Below, one piece after another: positions 24,575 through 32,237 of a DNA stretch of 64,000 nucleotides (position 1 is its first letter; each line of letters begins with the position of its first letter). The position numbers and the translations under genes are program-made. This DNA is from Cohnella thermotolerans DSM 17683 (lineage in GTDB: Bacteria > Bacillota > Bacilli > Paenibacillales > Paenibacillaceae). The DNA lies in contig NZ_AUCP01000001.1 of assembly GCF_000429825.1 (NCBI RefSeq), positions 496,001 through 560,000 on the forward strand, read 5' to 3'. The notes under the pieces are model-generated. The model did not search any database, was not told where the DNA came from, and saw nothing but the letters and a program-made list of their open reading frames with translations.

Positions 24575-26710
24575 TTAGCCTACCGTGAAACGAGACAGCG
24601 ACTCGCGAAGCTGGTTGGACACCGCCTCCAGACGGTTCGACAGCTCGACTAGCCCTTCGCTTACGCTAAGCTGCTCGTTGCTGAGCGAAGCGACTTGCTC
24701 GGAGGTAGCCGAAGCTTCCTGGGCGACCGCGCTGACGTTCGTCATCGCAAGCGAGAGCGTCGCTTGGGCTTCCTCGAGCTGGTTGACCGCTCCCGTCGCG
24801 GATTCGAGCCGCTCCGCGAAGCTGGTCATATGGTTTTGAACGTTGTGGAAAATTTGATTCGCGTCGCGAACGGATTCGATCTGCTCCCGGAAGAGCGGAT
24901 AGGCGTCGGACAGCACCGATACCGTCTCGTCGATTTCGCGATGGATCGTCGTGACGACTTCCCCGACCACGCCGATGGAATGCCTCGATTGGTCCGCGAG
25001 CTTCCGGATCTCGTCGGCGACGACCATAAATCCTTTGCCCGCCGCTCCGGCGCGCGCCGCTTCGATCGTCGCGTTCAGCGACAGAATGTTCGTCTGCTTC
25101 GTCAGATTGCCCAGAACGTCGAGAATTTTGCGGATCGAGCCTGTGCTTTCCTTCAGCTTGTCGACCTTCTCGACCATGGAGCGGGTCATCTCTTCGGTCT
25201 GTCCCGTCTTGTCCATCAGGCCGGCCATGTATTCGGTCCCTTTGCGGCTCGCGTCCTGAACTTCCGCTGCGGAATTGCCCATCTCGATGTTGGCCGAGAT
25301 GACCGATTGCACCTGAAGGCCGATATGGTTCGTCATTTCGCTTCCGCGTTCGGACTCGACGGCCAGATTGGTCGCCCCGCTCGCAATCTCCTCGGTCGCA
25401 ACGGCGATTTCCTTGGCGGCCGTCGCCGTCTTGCGCGATGCATCGGACAAGGAAGACGCGGTAGCCAGCACCTCCGCCGCCGATTCGGTCGTCTTCATGA
25501 CGAGTCCCGTAATTTGCTCCATCATCCGGTTGAAGCTCTCGGCGACCTGCCCGATCTCGTCCTTGCGCTTGATCGTGGAACGAACGGTCAGATTGCCCTT
25601 CTCGCCCTCGTTCATCAGCGTCCGCAATTGGCCGAGCGGCCGTCCGATCGAGAGCAGAACGACCAGACCGATCAACGCGGCGATCAGCGCGGAAATGATG
25701 ACCATCACCCACGTCAGCAAGCTGATCGATTTGGCTCCGTCAACGAGAATCGACACCGGTATATTACCGATCACGGACCAGTTGCCGGCGCTCGTCGTCG
25801 CACCGACGGACAGCGTCTTCGTTCCGCCCACGGAGATCGTCGTCGATCCGTCTTCTCCTGGCAGCTTATAACCGTAAGACGCGCCGAGCTCCTTCTCGTC
25901 TGAGGAATAAACGACCGTGCCATCGGGCGACACGATATACGCCTCGCTGCCTTTGCCGAAGTTGACCGTACTGAGCACATCTTGAATGGCCTTCAAATTG
26001 ATCTCGATGACGAGCAAATAGGGATGCTCGTCGCGCCCGACGTTAAGCAAAGCGCGGCCGACGGCGATCGTCGGATAGGTCATTTGACCCGAAATGCCGG
26101 TCTTCATCGTCGGAACCCAGACGACTTTCCCGGCCGCATCGACCATCGTCTTCACGAACGCCGGCGTATTGTCCTTCAAGTTCGGCAGTCCTCCGGAGCT
26201 CGAAGCGCCGATGGCGTCTTGCGACGGATCGGACGGCAGCAAGTAGATGCCCGCAATCATGCTGTCGGACAGCATGATCGACGAAAGCTTCGTATTGATG
26301 CTGCGCTGGCTGTCGAACTTCTCGTAATCGTCCGTCGTCGTCAAACTCGTGTTCAGCAGCGACATGAATTCCTGATCCGACAAAAACTCCATCGTCTTCC
26401 GCTCGTAGCTGCTGAGCATCAGATCGATCCGGCCCGCGGTTTGAATCGCCGTCTCGCGGCTCGAATCCGTTACTTTCTGCTGAATGACGGATTTCGATTT
26501 GCTATATGAAAATAGTCCCAGCGAGACGACGCAAACCAAGATCCCGCAGAAAATGAGAATGAACAGCTTCATTCCTACAGACCTAATCGGGTTCTCCAGT
26601 TTCGTCTGTTTCAGCTGCCCGCTGACCCGCCTGGCGAATCCGCCTACGCCTTCAGTCCCTTTCTTCCAGTTTACGGCATTCATCCGATCACGCCACGTTG
26701 TTTTCTTCAT
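24575..26710 (-). CDS. Methyl-accepting chemotaxis protein
   Basis: A 711-residue receptor. A first membrane segment (about 45-66) is followed by an extracellular dCache-type sensor domain (about 70-330), a second membrane segment (about 335-358), a HAMP linker and a long cytoplasmic coiled-coil domain. The signalling tip has the conserved hairpin around RKILDVLGNLTKQTNILSLN and AARAGAAGKGFMVVADEIR. It should sense a small extracellular ligand and signal through CheW-CheA. The 44-residue cytoplasmic N-terminal extension is longer than usual. ATG start with GGAGGGG upstream. No che genes are adjacent. Confidence 0.95.
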   Translation of the reverse strand: MKKTTWRDRMNAVNWKKGTEGVGGFARRVSGQLKQTKLENPIRSVGMKLFILIFCGILVCVVSLGLFSYSKSKSVIQQKVTDSSRETAIQTAGRIDLMLSSYERKTMEFLSDQEFMSLLNTSLTTTDDYEKFDSQRSINTKLSSIMLSDSMIAGIYLLPSDPSQDAIGASSSGGLPNLKDNTPAFVKTMVDAAGKVVWVPTMKTGISGQMTYPTIAVGRALLNVGRDEHPYLLVIEINLKAIQDVLSTVNFGKGSEAYIVSPDGTVVYSSDEKELGASYGYKLPGEDGSTTISVGGTKTLSVGATTSAGNWSVIGNIPVSILVDGAKSISLLTWVMVIISALIAALIGLVVLLSIGRPLGQLRTLMNEGEKGNLTVRSTIKRKDEIGQVAESFNRMMEQITGLVMKTTESAAEVLATASSLSDASRKTATAAKEIAVATEEIASGATNLAVESERGSEMTNHIGLQVQSVISANIEMGNSAAEVQDASRKGTEYMAGLMDKTGQTEEMTRSMVEKVDKLKESTGSIRKILDVLGNLTKQTNILSLNATIEAARAGAAGKGFMVVADEIRKLADQSRHSIGVVGEVVTTIHREIDETVSVLSDAYPLFREQIESVRDANQIFHNVQNHMTSFAERLESATGAVNQLEEAQATLSLAMTNVSAVAQEASATSEQVASLSNEQLSVSEGLVELSNRLEAVSNQLRESLSRFTVG

Positions 26711-26751
26711 CTGGTGCTACCCCTCCGGCTCGTAGTGACGAATTAAAGCAT

Positions 26752-26839
26752 AAAAAAGACTTGTCGGACGCGACTCCGAAGCAAGATCATTGCCTTCTTT
26801 TGGCAATGTCTTACTTTATCAGAGTAAATTCGACAAGTC
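26752..26839 (-). ncRNA. Extended RNA hairpin with T run (terminator or structured leader)
   Basis: On the minus strand GACTTGTCG (26831-26839) pairs with CGACAAGTC (26758-26766), then ACTC with GAGT, AAGTAAGA with TCTTGCTT, and ATTGCC with GGCAAT, forming one long rod with internal loops, followed directly by TTTTTT. It lies between the trhP2 stop and the chemotaxis receptor start. It may simply terminate the trhP operon, but the length and internal loops are more than a terminator needs. The layout does not match the c-di-GMP riboswitch core. Confidence 0.55.
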
Positions 26840-26909
26840 GAGAAAGAATCCTTTTTATCGAGTACCTTTTTTCTTTTTTGGAATATGTTCCAAATTTATT
26901 TGGAAAGTT

Positions 26910-28208
26910 CTACAATATCTTTTTGCGCATAAGGTCCCACTGGACTACGGGACGTTCGGTCCGGATCCGGATCGTTTGAAGAGGATGCCGGGCCGCATCG
27001 AGACGATTGCCCTGTTCGTCAAACAAGTCCCCGAGCCGCTGCCGGAAGCTCCTGCCGCCCGGGCCGAAAAACTCCACTTCCATGCCGGGCTTGAAAGGGC
27101 TTCTCTGCTGCACGACGGCCATCCCCGAAGCTTCGTCGTAGCCGGTGACGACGGCGGCGAAATCATACGGAGCCGGCTTCTCCTCGGGTTCGTAAATATG
27201 CTCGGCCGCTCCGGGAACGGTATAGAAAAAGCCGGTACTCAGCGGGCGGTTCGCCGCTTTGCCGATCTCGTCGATCCATTCCTGCCGCAGCTCGTATCCG
27301 TCCGGATCGGCCATGTAGGCGTCGATCGCCTGGCGGTAGGCGTTCACGACGGAGGCGACGTAATGGACGCTTTTCATCCGTCCTTCGATTTTGAAGCTGT
27401 CCACGCCGGCCTCGATCAGGTCCGGAATATGGCGGATCATGCTCAAGTCCTTGCTGCCCATCGTGAACGGATGATCCCCCGGACCCATGACGGAGCGGCC
27501 TTCCTGATGGAGATCGTACTTCCAGCGGCACGACTGGCAGCAGCCGCCGCGGTTCGAATCCCGGTCGGTAAAATGGTTGGACAGAACGCAGCGCCCCGAC
27601 ACGGAAGAGCACATCGCGCCATGGATGAACGCTTCGAGCTCGATGTCCACCTTCGACTTGATCTCGACGATCTCCTCCATCGACGTCTCCCTCGCCAGGA
27701 CGACGCGCGGAAGCCCTTCTTCCTTCCAGAACTTCACGGCCTGCCAGTTCATCGCGGATTGCTGCGTGCTGAGATGAACCTCAAGCCCCGGCGCCACCCG
27801 CTGCGCCACCTCGATGACGGCCGGATCGGCGGCGATAATGGCGGCGATCCCCGCCCCCTCCAGCTCGCGAAGATAGTCCGCAAGTCCGGGCAAATCCTCC
27901 TGATGCGCGTAAATGTTCGTGGCGACGAACACCTTCGCCCCGTATCGGGAAGCGAATTCGACGCCTTCACGCATCTCCTCGATGCTGAAATTGTCCGCGT
28001 TCGAACGCAGACCGTATTTCTGGCCGCCGATGTAGACGGCGTCCGCGCCGTAATGAACGGCGATTTTCAACTTCTCCAGGCTTCCCGCCGGAGCCAACAG
28101 CTCCGGCTTGTCCAGCCGGAATCGCTTCCCGGCGCCCCGCCGGACGGGTGCATCCGCTACGGCATGGCTCACGCCGATCCCTCCTTTGAACTCGATGCGC
28201 TTGTCCAT
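26910..28208 (-). CDS. trhP2: Peptidase U32 family tRNA hydroxylation protein TrhP2 (YrrO-like)
   Basis: A 432-residue U32 family protein. The core LLAPAGSLEKLKIAVHYGADAVY is the family signature, and the cysteine set in HGAMCSSVSGRC and GGCCQSCRW is the likely Fe-S site. In Bacillus subtilis YrrN and YrrO act together in prephenate-dependent hydroxylation of uridine 34 in tRNA, giving ho5U. Gene order with the shorter paralogue at 28208 (one-base overlap of stop and start) matches that pair, so the older label of collagenase-like peptidase is probably misleading. Confidence 0.88.
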   Translation of the reverse strand: MDKRIEFKGGIGVSHAVADAPVRRGAGKRFRLDKPELLAPAGSLEKLKIAVHYGADAVYIGGQKYGLRSNADNFSIEEMREGVEFASRYGAKVFVATNIYAHQEDLPGLADYLRELEGAGIAAIIAADPAVIEVAQRVAPGLEVHLSTQQSAMNWQAVKFWKEEGLPRVVLARETSMEEIVEIKSKVDIELEAFIHGAMCSSVSGRCVLSNHFTDRDSNRGGCCQSCRWKYDLHQEGRSVMGPGDHPFTMGSKDLSMIRHIPDLIEAGVDSFKIEGRMKSVHYVASVVNAYRQAIDAYMADPDGYELRQEWIDEIGKAANRPLSTGFFYTVPGAAEHIYEPEEKPAPYDFAAVVTGYDEASGMAVVQQRSPFKPGMEVEFFGPGGRSFRQRLGDLFDEQGNRLDAARHPLQTIRIRTERPVVQWDLMRKKIL

Positions 28209-29140
28209 TAATAGACTTGTTCTTTATAAAGAAAGCCGAAGCTGAGCTCCCGGTCCGGATCCTGCAGCGCCCGAATGTCGTCCAGCCACCGCTCTTCGAA
28301 CCGGTACGCTTCCGGATTCGCCGCCCACGCGTCCAGGGCGCTTCTGTAGCTGCTAAGCACCGTGATGTTGTAGGCTTCCGGCTTGAGCAGCGGCTCGATA
28401 TAGAAGCTGTCCACACCGGCGGCGAGCAGATCCGGCAGCGCCTCCAGCAGGCAAATGTCGTCGGCGCTCATGACGTGCGTGCCGTTCCGGTCCTCGAAGA
28501 TCGGCAGCTTCTCCTCCGGACGCTCCGCTTCGGCGAGATATCGGCCCCGGTCGGCTCCCAAATCGACGATATGGGCTTCCCTGCCGATATGCTCCATATA
28601 GCTTTGCAGCAAGTTGCGCTGCGAATAGTAGATATTCGTCATGCCATGCGCCTGCACTTGCACCTCAAGCGTCGTTTGCCGCTTGATATCGGCAATTTCG
28701 GCTTCGTTCAGCTCGCGCGCAAGCACCGCGCGAACGGCTCCCTTGCGCCCCCAGAAAGCGGCGGCCGCCGAGTTCGTGCCCGTCATCTCCGCGTTCCAAT
28801 GCAGCTTGAGCCCGGGAGCGGCTTCCCTTGCGTTCAGGAGAACCGCGGGATCGCCGAAAACGGCCGCATCCGCGCCCGCGTCCGCAATCAGCTTCAAATA
28901 GCCGGGCAAATCCGGCAGCTCGGCATTGCGGAACAGCTTGTTCACCGAGACGTAAGCCTTCGCCCCCTTCGCATGCGCGCGGGCAATCGCTTCCCGCATT
29001 TCGCCCGCTTCGATATCTCCCGGCAACCGCGCGCCGAATCGGGATTCCCCGATCAGCACGGCGCTTGCCCCTGCTTCGATATAACGTTCCATCTGACCGA
29101 TCGAGCCTGCCGCAATGAGCAGCTCCGCAGCTTTGTTCAC
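28208..29140 (-). CDS. trhP1: Peptidase U32 family tRNA hydroxylation protein TrhP1 (YrrN-like)
   Basis: A 310-residue U32-family paralogue, the same length as YrrN. It shows the family barrel start LLIAAGSIGQMERYIEAGA and the central VLARELNEAEIADIK and HGMTNIYYSQRN segments, but lacks the cysteine cluster of the longer partner. It is inferred to form a heteromeric complex with TrhP2 in tRNA U34 hydroxylation. It follows mltG; the methyltransferase gene trmR (yrrM), which sits between them in Bacillus, is absent here. Confidence 0.85.
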   Translation of the reverse strand: MNKAAELLIAAGSIGQMERYIEAGASAVLIGESRFGARLPGDIEAGEMREAIARAHAKGAKAYVSVNKLFRNAELPDLPGYLKLIADAGADAAVFGDPAVLLNAREAAPGLKLHWNAEMTGTNSAAAAFWGRKGAVRAVLARELNEAEIADIKRQTTLEVQVQAHGMTNIYYSQRNLLQSYMEHIGREAHIVDLGADRGRYLAEAERPEEKLPIFEDRNGTHVMSADDICLLEALPDLLAAGVDSFYIEPLLKPEAYNITVLSSYRSALDAWAANPEAYRFEERWLDDIRALQDPDRELSFGFLYKEQVY

Positions 29141-29261
29141 GATTGTCCTTCACCTCCGGAATAACATAACCCGGCGTCGGCCGTCGGGCCGCTCGGCGCG
29201 GTCCGGGCGCTCACGCCGGGTCGGATAGGCGGCTTCAGGCGCCTGAGGCGCCCGAAACCGG

Positions 29262-30677
29262 TTATTGCTTCGCGTTCTTCTCGCTTGCTTGAATGTTTTT
29301 CTGATGCTGCTTGTACGTGATGGCGAACAGATGCTGATTGCTTCCGTCCTTCTTTGTCACGTAATACAAGTATTCCGTGTCGGCCGGATAGAGCGCCGCC
29401 TCGATCGATTTGAGGCTCGGGCTCGCGATCGGCCCCGGCGGCAAGCCGGTGTGCAAATACGTGTTGTACGGGCTGTCGATCTTCGTATCTTCGGTCGTCA
29501 GCTTTTCCTTCTGTTTGCCAAGCACGTATTGGATCGTGGCGTCGATTTGCAGCGGCATTTTCTTGTTCAGCCGATTCTCGATGACGCTCGCGACGATCGG
29601 GCGCTCTTCGTCGAGAACGACTTCCCTCTCCACGAGCGACGCGATCGTAAGCAGCTGATGCAAAGTCAGATGCCGCTCCTGCATCGTCGTCTGCCAATCG
29701 TCCGGCAGTTGGCTCAGCTTACGGTCCAGCTCGGACACCATCCGATTGATAATATCCTGCTCCGTCGCTCCCTTCCTCAGCTCGTACGTTTCCGGGAACA
29801 TATAGCCTTCCAGCGGGTAGCGCATATCGGCCGTGTTCGGGATTTGCTTCGTCCAGACGGAGTCCGACACCTGATCCGGCTTCCCGGCGGCTTGCAGGAA
29901 CTTCTCCTTGTTCACGAAGCCTTCCTTGGCCAGACGGTCCGCGATTTGCTCGACGGTAAAGCCTTCGGGAATCGTGAAGCGGATCGTCGCTGCGGCGACC
30001 GTAGCGCCGGCGTTCAGCTTGGCGACGATCTCGTCGCGGGTGATGCCGGGCAGCATGTCGTATTCGCCGGCCTGGAATCTCGAGCCTTCGTTTTTTAGCT
30101 TCAGCCACATGCTGAAAAGAAAAGCGTTACGTATAAGGCCCTTTTGCTCCAGCTCTTCCGCCACGCTGTTGGCGCGCATGCCCTTCTCGATCGTGACGCG
30201 AACGGGCGTGTCGGAAGCCGGCGTCGGCCGAAGCCCGTTCCATAGGTAGAAAAGGGCGGATGCCGCCGCGATGACGACCAGTCCGAGTGCGATAAAAAAC
30301 GACCACAAGAGCGGCCTGGGCTTCCTTCGCCGGTAAGAGGCCGAAGGCTCGGCCGGCTCCGCTTGCTCCTCTTCCGCTGCGGAAGATTGGCGCTTGCGGG
30401 ACGCTTCTTCCGAAGCGGCGGAACGGAATTCCCTCGGGTAGCCGACGTCCGGCGCCCCTTGGCGCGGCGGTACCCGCGGAGGGACCGCTTCGTCCGCTGT
30501 CGCCGCGGGCTCCTCGGCGGCAGCGGATTCGGCGCCGGAAGCCCGCTCGCCGGCGCTCCGCTCCCGTTCCGCCTCCGTCTCGCCGTTCCTTCGCTTATGG
30601 TCGCCGCCGGCGGCATCCCGATCGTCCGAGTAAATCGATCTCCACCCGATCGGACTGTCGTCGTTCTCTCTGTCCAT
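29262..30677 (-). CDS. mltG: Endolytic transglycosylase MltG
   Basis: A 471-residue membrane protein. Residues 1-115 are a charged, low-complexity cytoplasmic tail, unusually long and rich in Glu, Ala and Arg. One membrane helix (about 122-146) is followed by a LysM-like subdomain and the YceG/MltG catalytic domain. The catalytic glutamate lies in LTIASLVEREV, and the conserved SPYNTYLHTGLPPGPIASP motif is present. MltG cuts nascent glycan strands and sets their length during cell-wall growth. It lies in the conserved alaS-ruvX block, downstream of a hairpin at 30707. Confidence 0.94.
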   Translation of the reverse strand: MDRENDDSPIGWRSIYSDDRDAAGGDHKRRNGETEAERERSAGERASGAESAAAEEPAATADEAVPPRVPPRQGAPDVGYPREFRSAASEEASRKRQSSAAEEEQAEPAEPSASYRRRKPRPLLWSFFIALGLVVIAAASALFYLWNGLRPTPASDTPVRVTIEKGMRANSVAEELEQKGLIRNAFLFSMWLKLKNEGSRFQAGEYDMLPGITRDEIVAKLNAGATVAAATIRFTIPEGFTVEQIADRLAKEGFVNKEKFLQAAGKPDQVSDSVWTKQIPNTADMRYPLEGYMFPETYELRKGATEQDIINRMVSELDRKLSQLPDDWQTTMQERHLTLHQLLTIASLVEREVVLDEERPIVASVIENRLNKKMPLQIDATIQYVLGKQKEKLTTEDTKIDSPYNTYLHTGLPPGPIASPSLKSIEAALYPADTEYLYYVTKKDGSNQHLFAITYKQHQKNIQASEKNAKQ

Positions 30678-30706
30678 GCCCTACCTCCTAAGCGCCGCTT
30701 CTCGCA

Positions 30707-30733
30707 CAAAAGAGCGGTCTCCCGCTCTTTTGG
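30707..30733 (-). terminator. Hairpin between the DUF1292 genes and mltG
   Basis: AAAAGAGCGG and CCGCTCTTTT form a perfect 10-bp stem with a GAGA loop. Its own TTTT arm can serve as a short T run in either direction, so it may attenuate or separate mltG from the upstream genes. Confidence 0.65.
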
Positions 30734-30777
30734 CCTTAATATCCGTATCCTTGGGCCTGCCTTCGAAGCCGGCAAGC

Positions 30778-31092
30778 TTAAGGCCTTTCATCGCTTCCGA
30801 ACAGAAGATCGTCGTAAGCTTCCGCGACGTTCTCCCACTCTTCGTCGTCCTCCACCGTCTCGAGCTGCGGCGAACCCGCTTCGCCGGCGGCGACGCGGAA
30901 CACCTCGATGTCGCCTTCCTTGCGCATCGCGTCCGATTGCAGCACCGCGTAGCTTCGTCCGTCTACTTCGAGCTCGGCCATAATTTTGTACCGCTGCGGC
31001 GCACCGCCGGCTCCGTCCAGCTCCACATAGTCGCCGAACAGGCTTCTCAACGGGCTTCCGGCGCGGCCTGCCTTCTTGGATGCTTCGGTCAT
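30778..31092 (-). CDS. DUF1292 family protein (YrzB-like), copy 2
   Basis: A 104-residue acidic protein of the DUF1292 family, with the core pattern of alternating strands (YKIMAELEVDGRSYAVLQSD, then a polar strand and EDDEEWENVAEAYDDLLF). These small proteins lie next to ruvX and ireB in most Firmicutes but have no assigned function. It is related to its neighbour at 31119, with which it forms a tandem pair 26 bases apart, so one copy is probably a duplication. ATG start with a GGAGG-like site. Confidence 0.82.
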   Translation of the reverse strand: MTEASKKAGRAGSPLRSLFGDYVELDGAGGAPQRYKIMAELEVDGRSYAVLQSDAMRKEGDIEVFRVAAGEAGSPQLETVEDDEEWENVAEAYDDLLFGSDERP

Positions 31093-31118
31093 CGCTTTCC
31101 TCCGTCGCGTGAGACGAT

Positions 31119-31427
31119 TTATTTGCCGATATCCTCGGCTTCATCGATGCCGGCCGCCAGCGTGTTGAACGTCTCTTCGACCATGTCCCACTCTTCCTGA
31201 TCCTCGATCGGGAACAGCTTGATCTCGTCGTTCTCCTCCTCATAACGGAAGGCGAACACTTCCTGCATTTCGTCCTCGTCTTCAGCCGACACGAGCATCA
31301 TGTATTTGCGGCCCGTGCCGTCGTCCGGCTCGAATCGCATAATCACCTCGAACGCTTCGTCGTTGCCTTCGTCGTCGGGGATGTATATAATTTCCGCTTC
31401 TTCTCCGAGGTTGTTCTCGTCCGTCAT
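31119..31427 (-). CDS. DUF1292 family protein (YrzB-like), copy 1
   Basis: A 102-residue very acidic DUF1292 protein: EIIYIPDDEGNDEAFEVIMRF, KYMMLVSAED and FPIEDQEEWDMVEETFNTL are typical. The ATG at 31427 has a GAGGGA site 6 bases upstream and lies 10 bases after the ruvX stop. It matches the standard position ruvX-yrzB. Function unknown. Confidence 0.87.
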   Translation of the reverse strand: MTDENNLGEEAEIIYIPDDEGNDEAFEVIMRFEPDDGTGRKYMMLVSAEDEDEMQEVFAFRYEEENDEIKLFPIEDQEEWDMVEETFNTLAAGIDEAEDIGK

Positions 31428-31437
31428 CGTCTGTCCC

Positions 31438-31851
31438 TCATTTCTGGCGGGAATCCAAATAATTTTGCAGCAAAATGGCCGCCGCCATCTTGTCCACAAC
31501 CTGCTTGCGCTTGCGCCGGCTGACGTCGGCCTCGAGCAGCGTCCGCTGGGCCGACACCGTCGTCAGCCTCTCGTCCCATAAATGGACGGGCAGACCTAGT
31601 GTCTGTCTAAGTTCTTCCGCGAATGCCATGCAAATTTCGCCACGCGGGCCGATCGTCCCGTTCATATTCTTCGGCAAGCCGACTACGACGGCTTCCACGC
31701 CGTTGTCGCGAACGAGCTCGCGGATTCGCTCCAGGTGGCCGTTCTCCGTCTTCCGCTCGATCACTTCCAAGCCCTGTGCGGTCCAGCCGAAGGCGTCGCT
31801 CAGGGCGACGCCGATCCGCTTGTCCCCGTAATCCAGTCCCATTATCCTCAT
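31438..31851 (-). CDS. ruvX: Putative pre-16S rRNA nuclease / Holliday junction resolvase homologue (YqgF)
   Basis: A 137-residue RNase H-fold protein. It starts MRIMGLDYGDKRIGVALSD, with the catalytic aspartate in GLDYG; the second acidic residue is in the region VHLWDERLTT, followed by a C-terminal DKMAAAILLQNYL helix. The family matures the 5' end of 16S rRNA and has also been linked to recombination. It starts 2 bases after the ireB stop and is followed by DUF1292, the conserved Firmicute order. Confidence 0.93.
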   Translation of the reverse strand: MRIMGLDYGDKRIGVALSDAFGWTAQGLEVIERKTENGHLERIRELVRDNGVEAVVVGLPKNMNGTIGPRGEICMAFAEELRQTLGLPVHLWDERLTTVSAQRTLLEADVSRRKRKQVVDKMAAAILLQNYLDSRQK

Positions 31852-31852
31852 G

Positions 31853-32128
31853 CTATCGATGTTGGTGAAGATAAAACCGGACGAGCTCTTCGATCAGTTC
31901 GTCGCGTTCCTTCTTCCGTATCAGGCTTCGCGCGTTGTTGTGCCGAGGAATATAGGCGGGATCGCCGGATAGCAGGTAACCGACGATCTGGTTGATCGGG
32001 TGGTATTCCTTCTCCACTAAGGCGTCGTGTACGGACAACAGGATATCCTTGGCCGATATCTGCTCGGGATCCGGAACCACGTCGAATTTGACCGTCTTGT
32101 CCATTTGATTCTTGTCCGACGAGCTCAT
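31853..32128 (-). CDS. IreB family regulatory phosphoprotein (UPF0297)
   Basis: A 91-residue protein of the IreB/DUF965 family, with the diagnostic [36 protein letters not shown] and [15 protein letters not shown] segments. In Enterococcus IreB is a phosphorylation target of the IreK kinase and affects cephalosporin resistance. The ATG at 32128 is chosen because GAGGTG lies 6 bases upstream. It is located between alaS and ruvX as in most Firmicutes. Confidence 0.92.
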   Translation of the reverse strand: MSSSDKNQMDKTVKFDVVPDPEQISAKDILLSVHDALVEKEYHPINQIVGYLLSGDPAYIPRHNNARSLIRKKERDELIEELVRFYLHQHR

Positions 32129-32237
32129 CTCCAGCACCTCGCTTTCTCATTCCTATCCATCATATCATATTCCGCGACGGACAGGAAATGGAAACGGCGC
32201 CGGAAAGCGCGCCGTGTCGACAATTTTTAGGCTCGGA

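Noticed and set aside
26752-26839. c-di-GMP riboswitch in front of the chemotaxis receptor
   Set aside because: The conserved GGGCAAACC and GCAAAGC segments and the two-helix core are absent.
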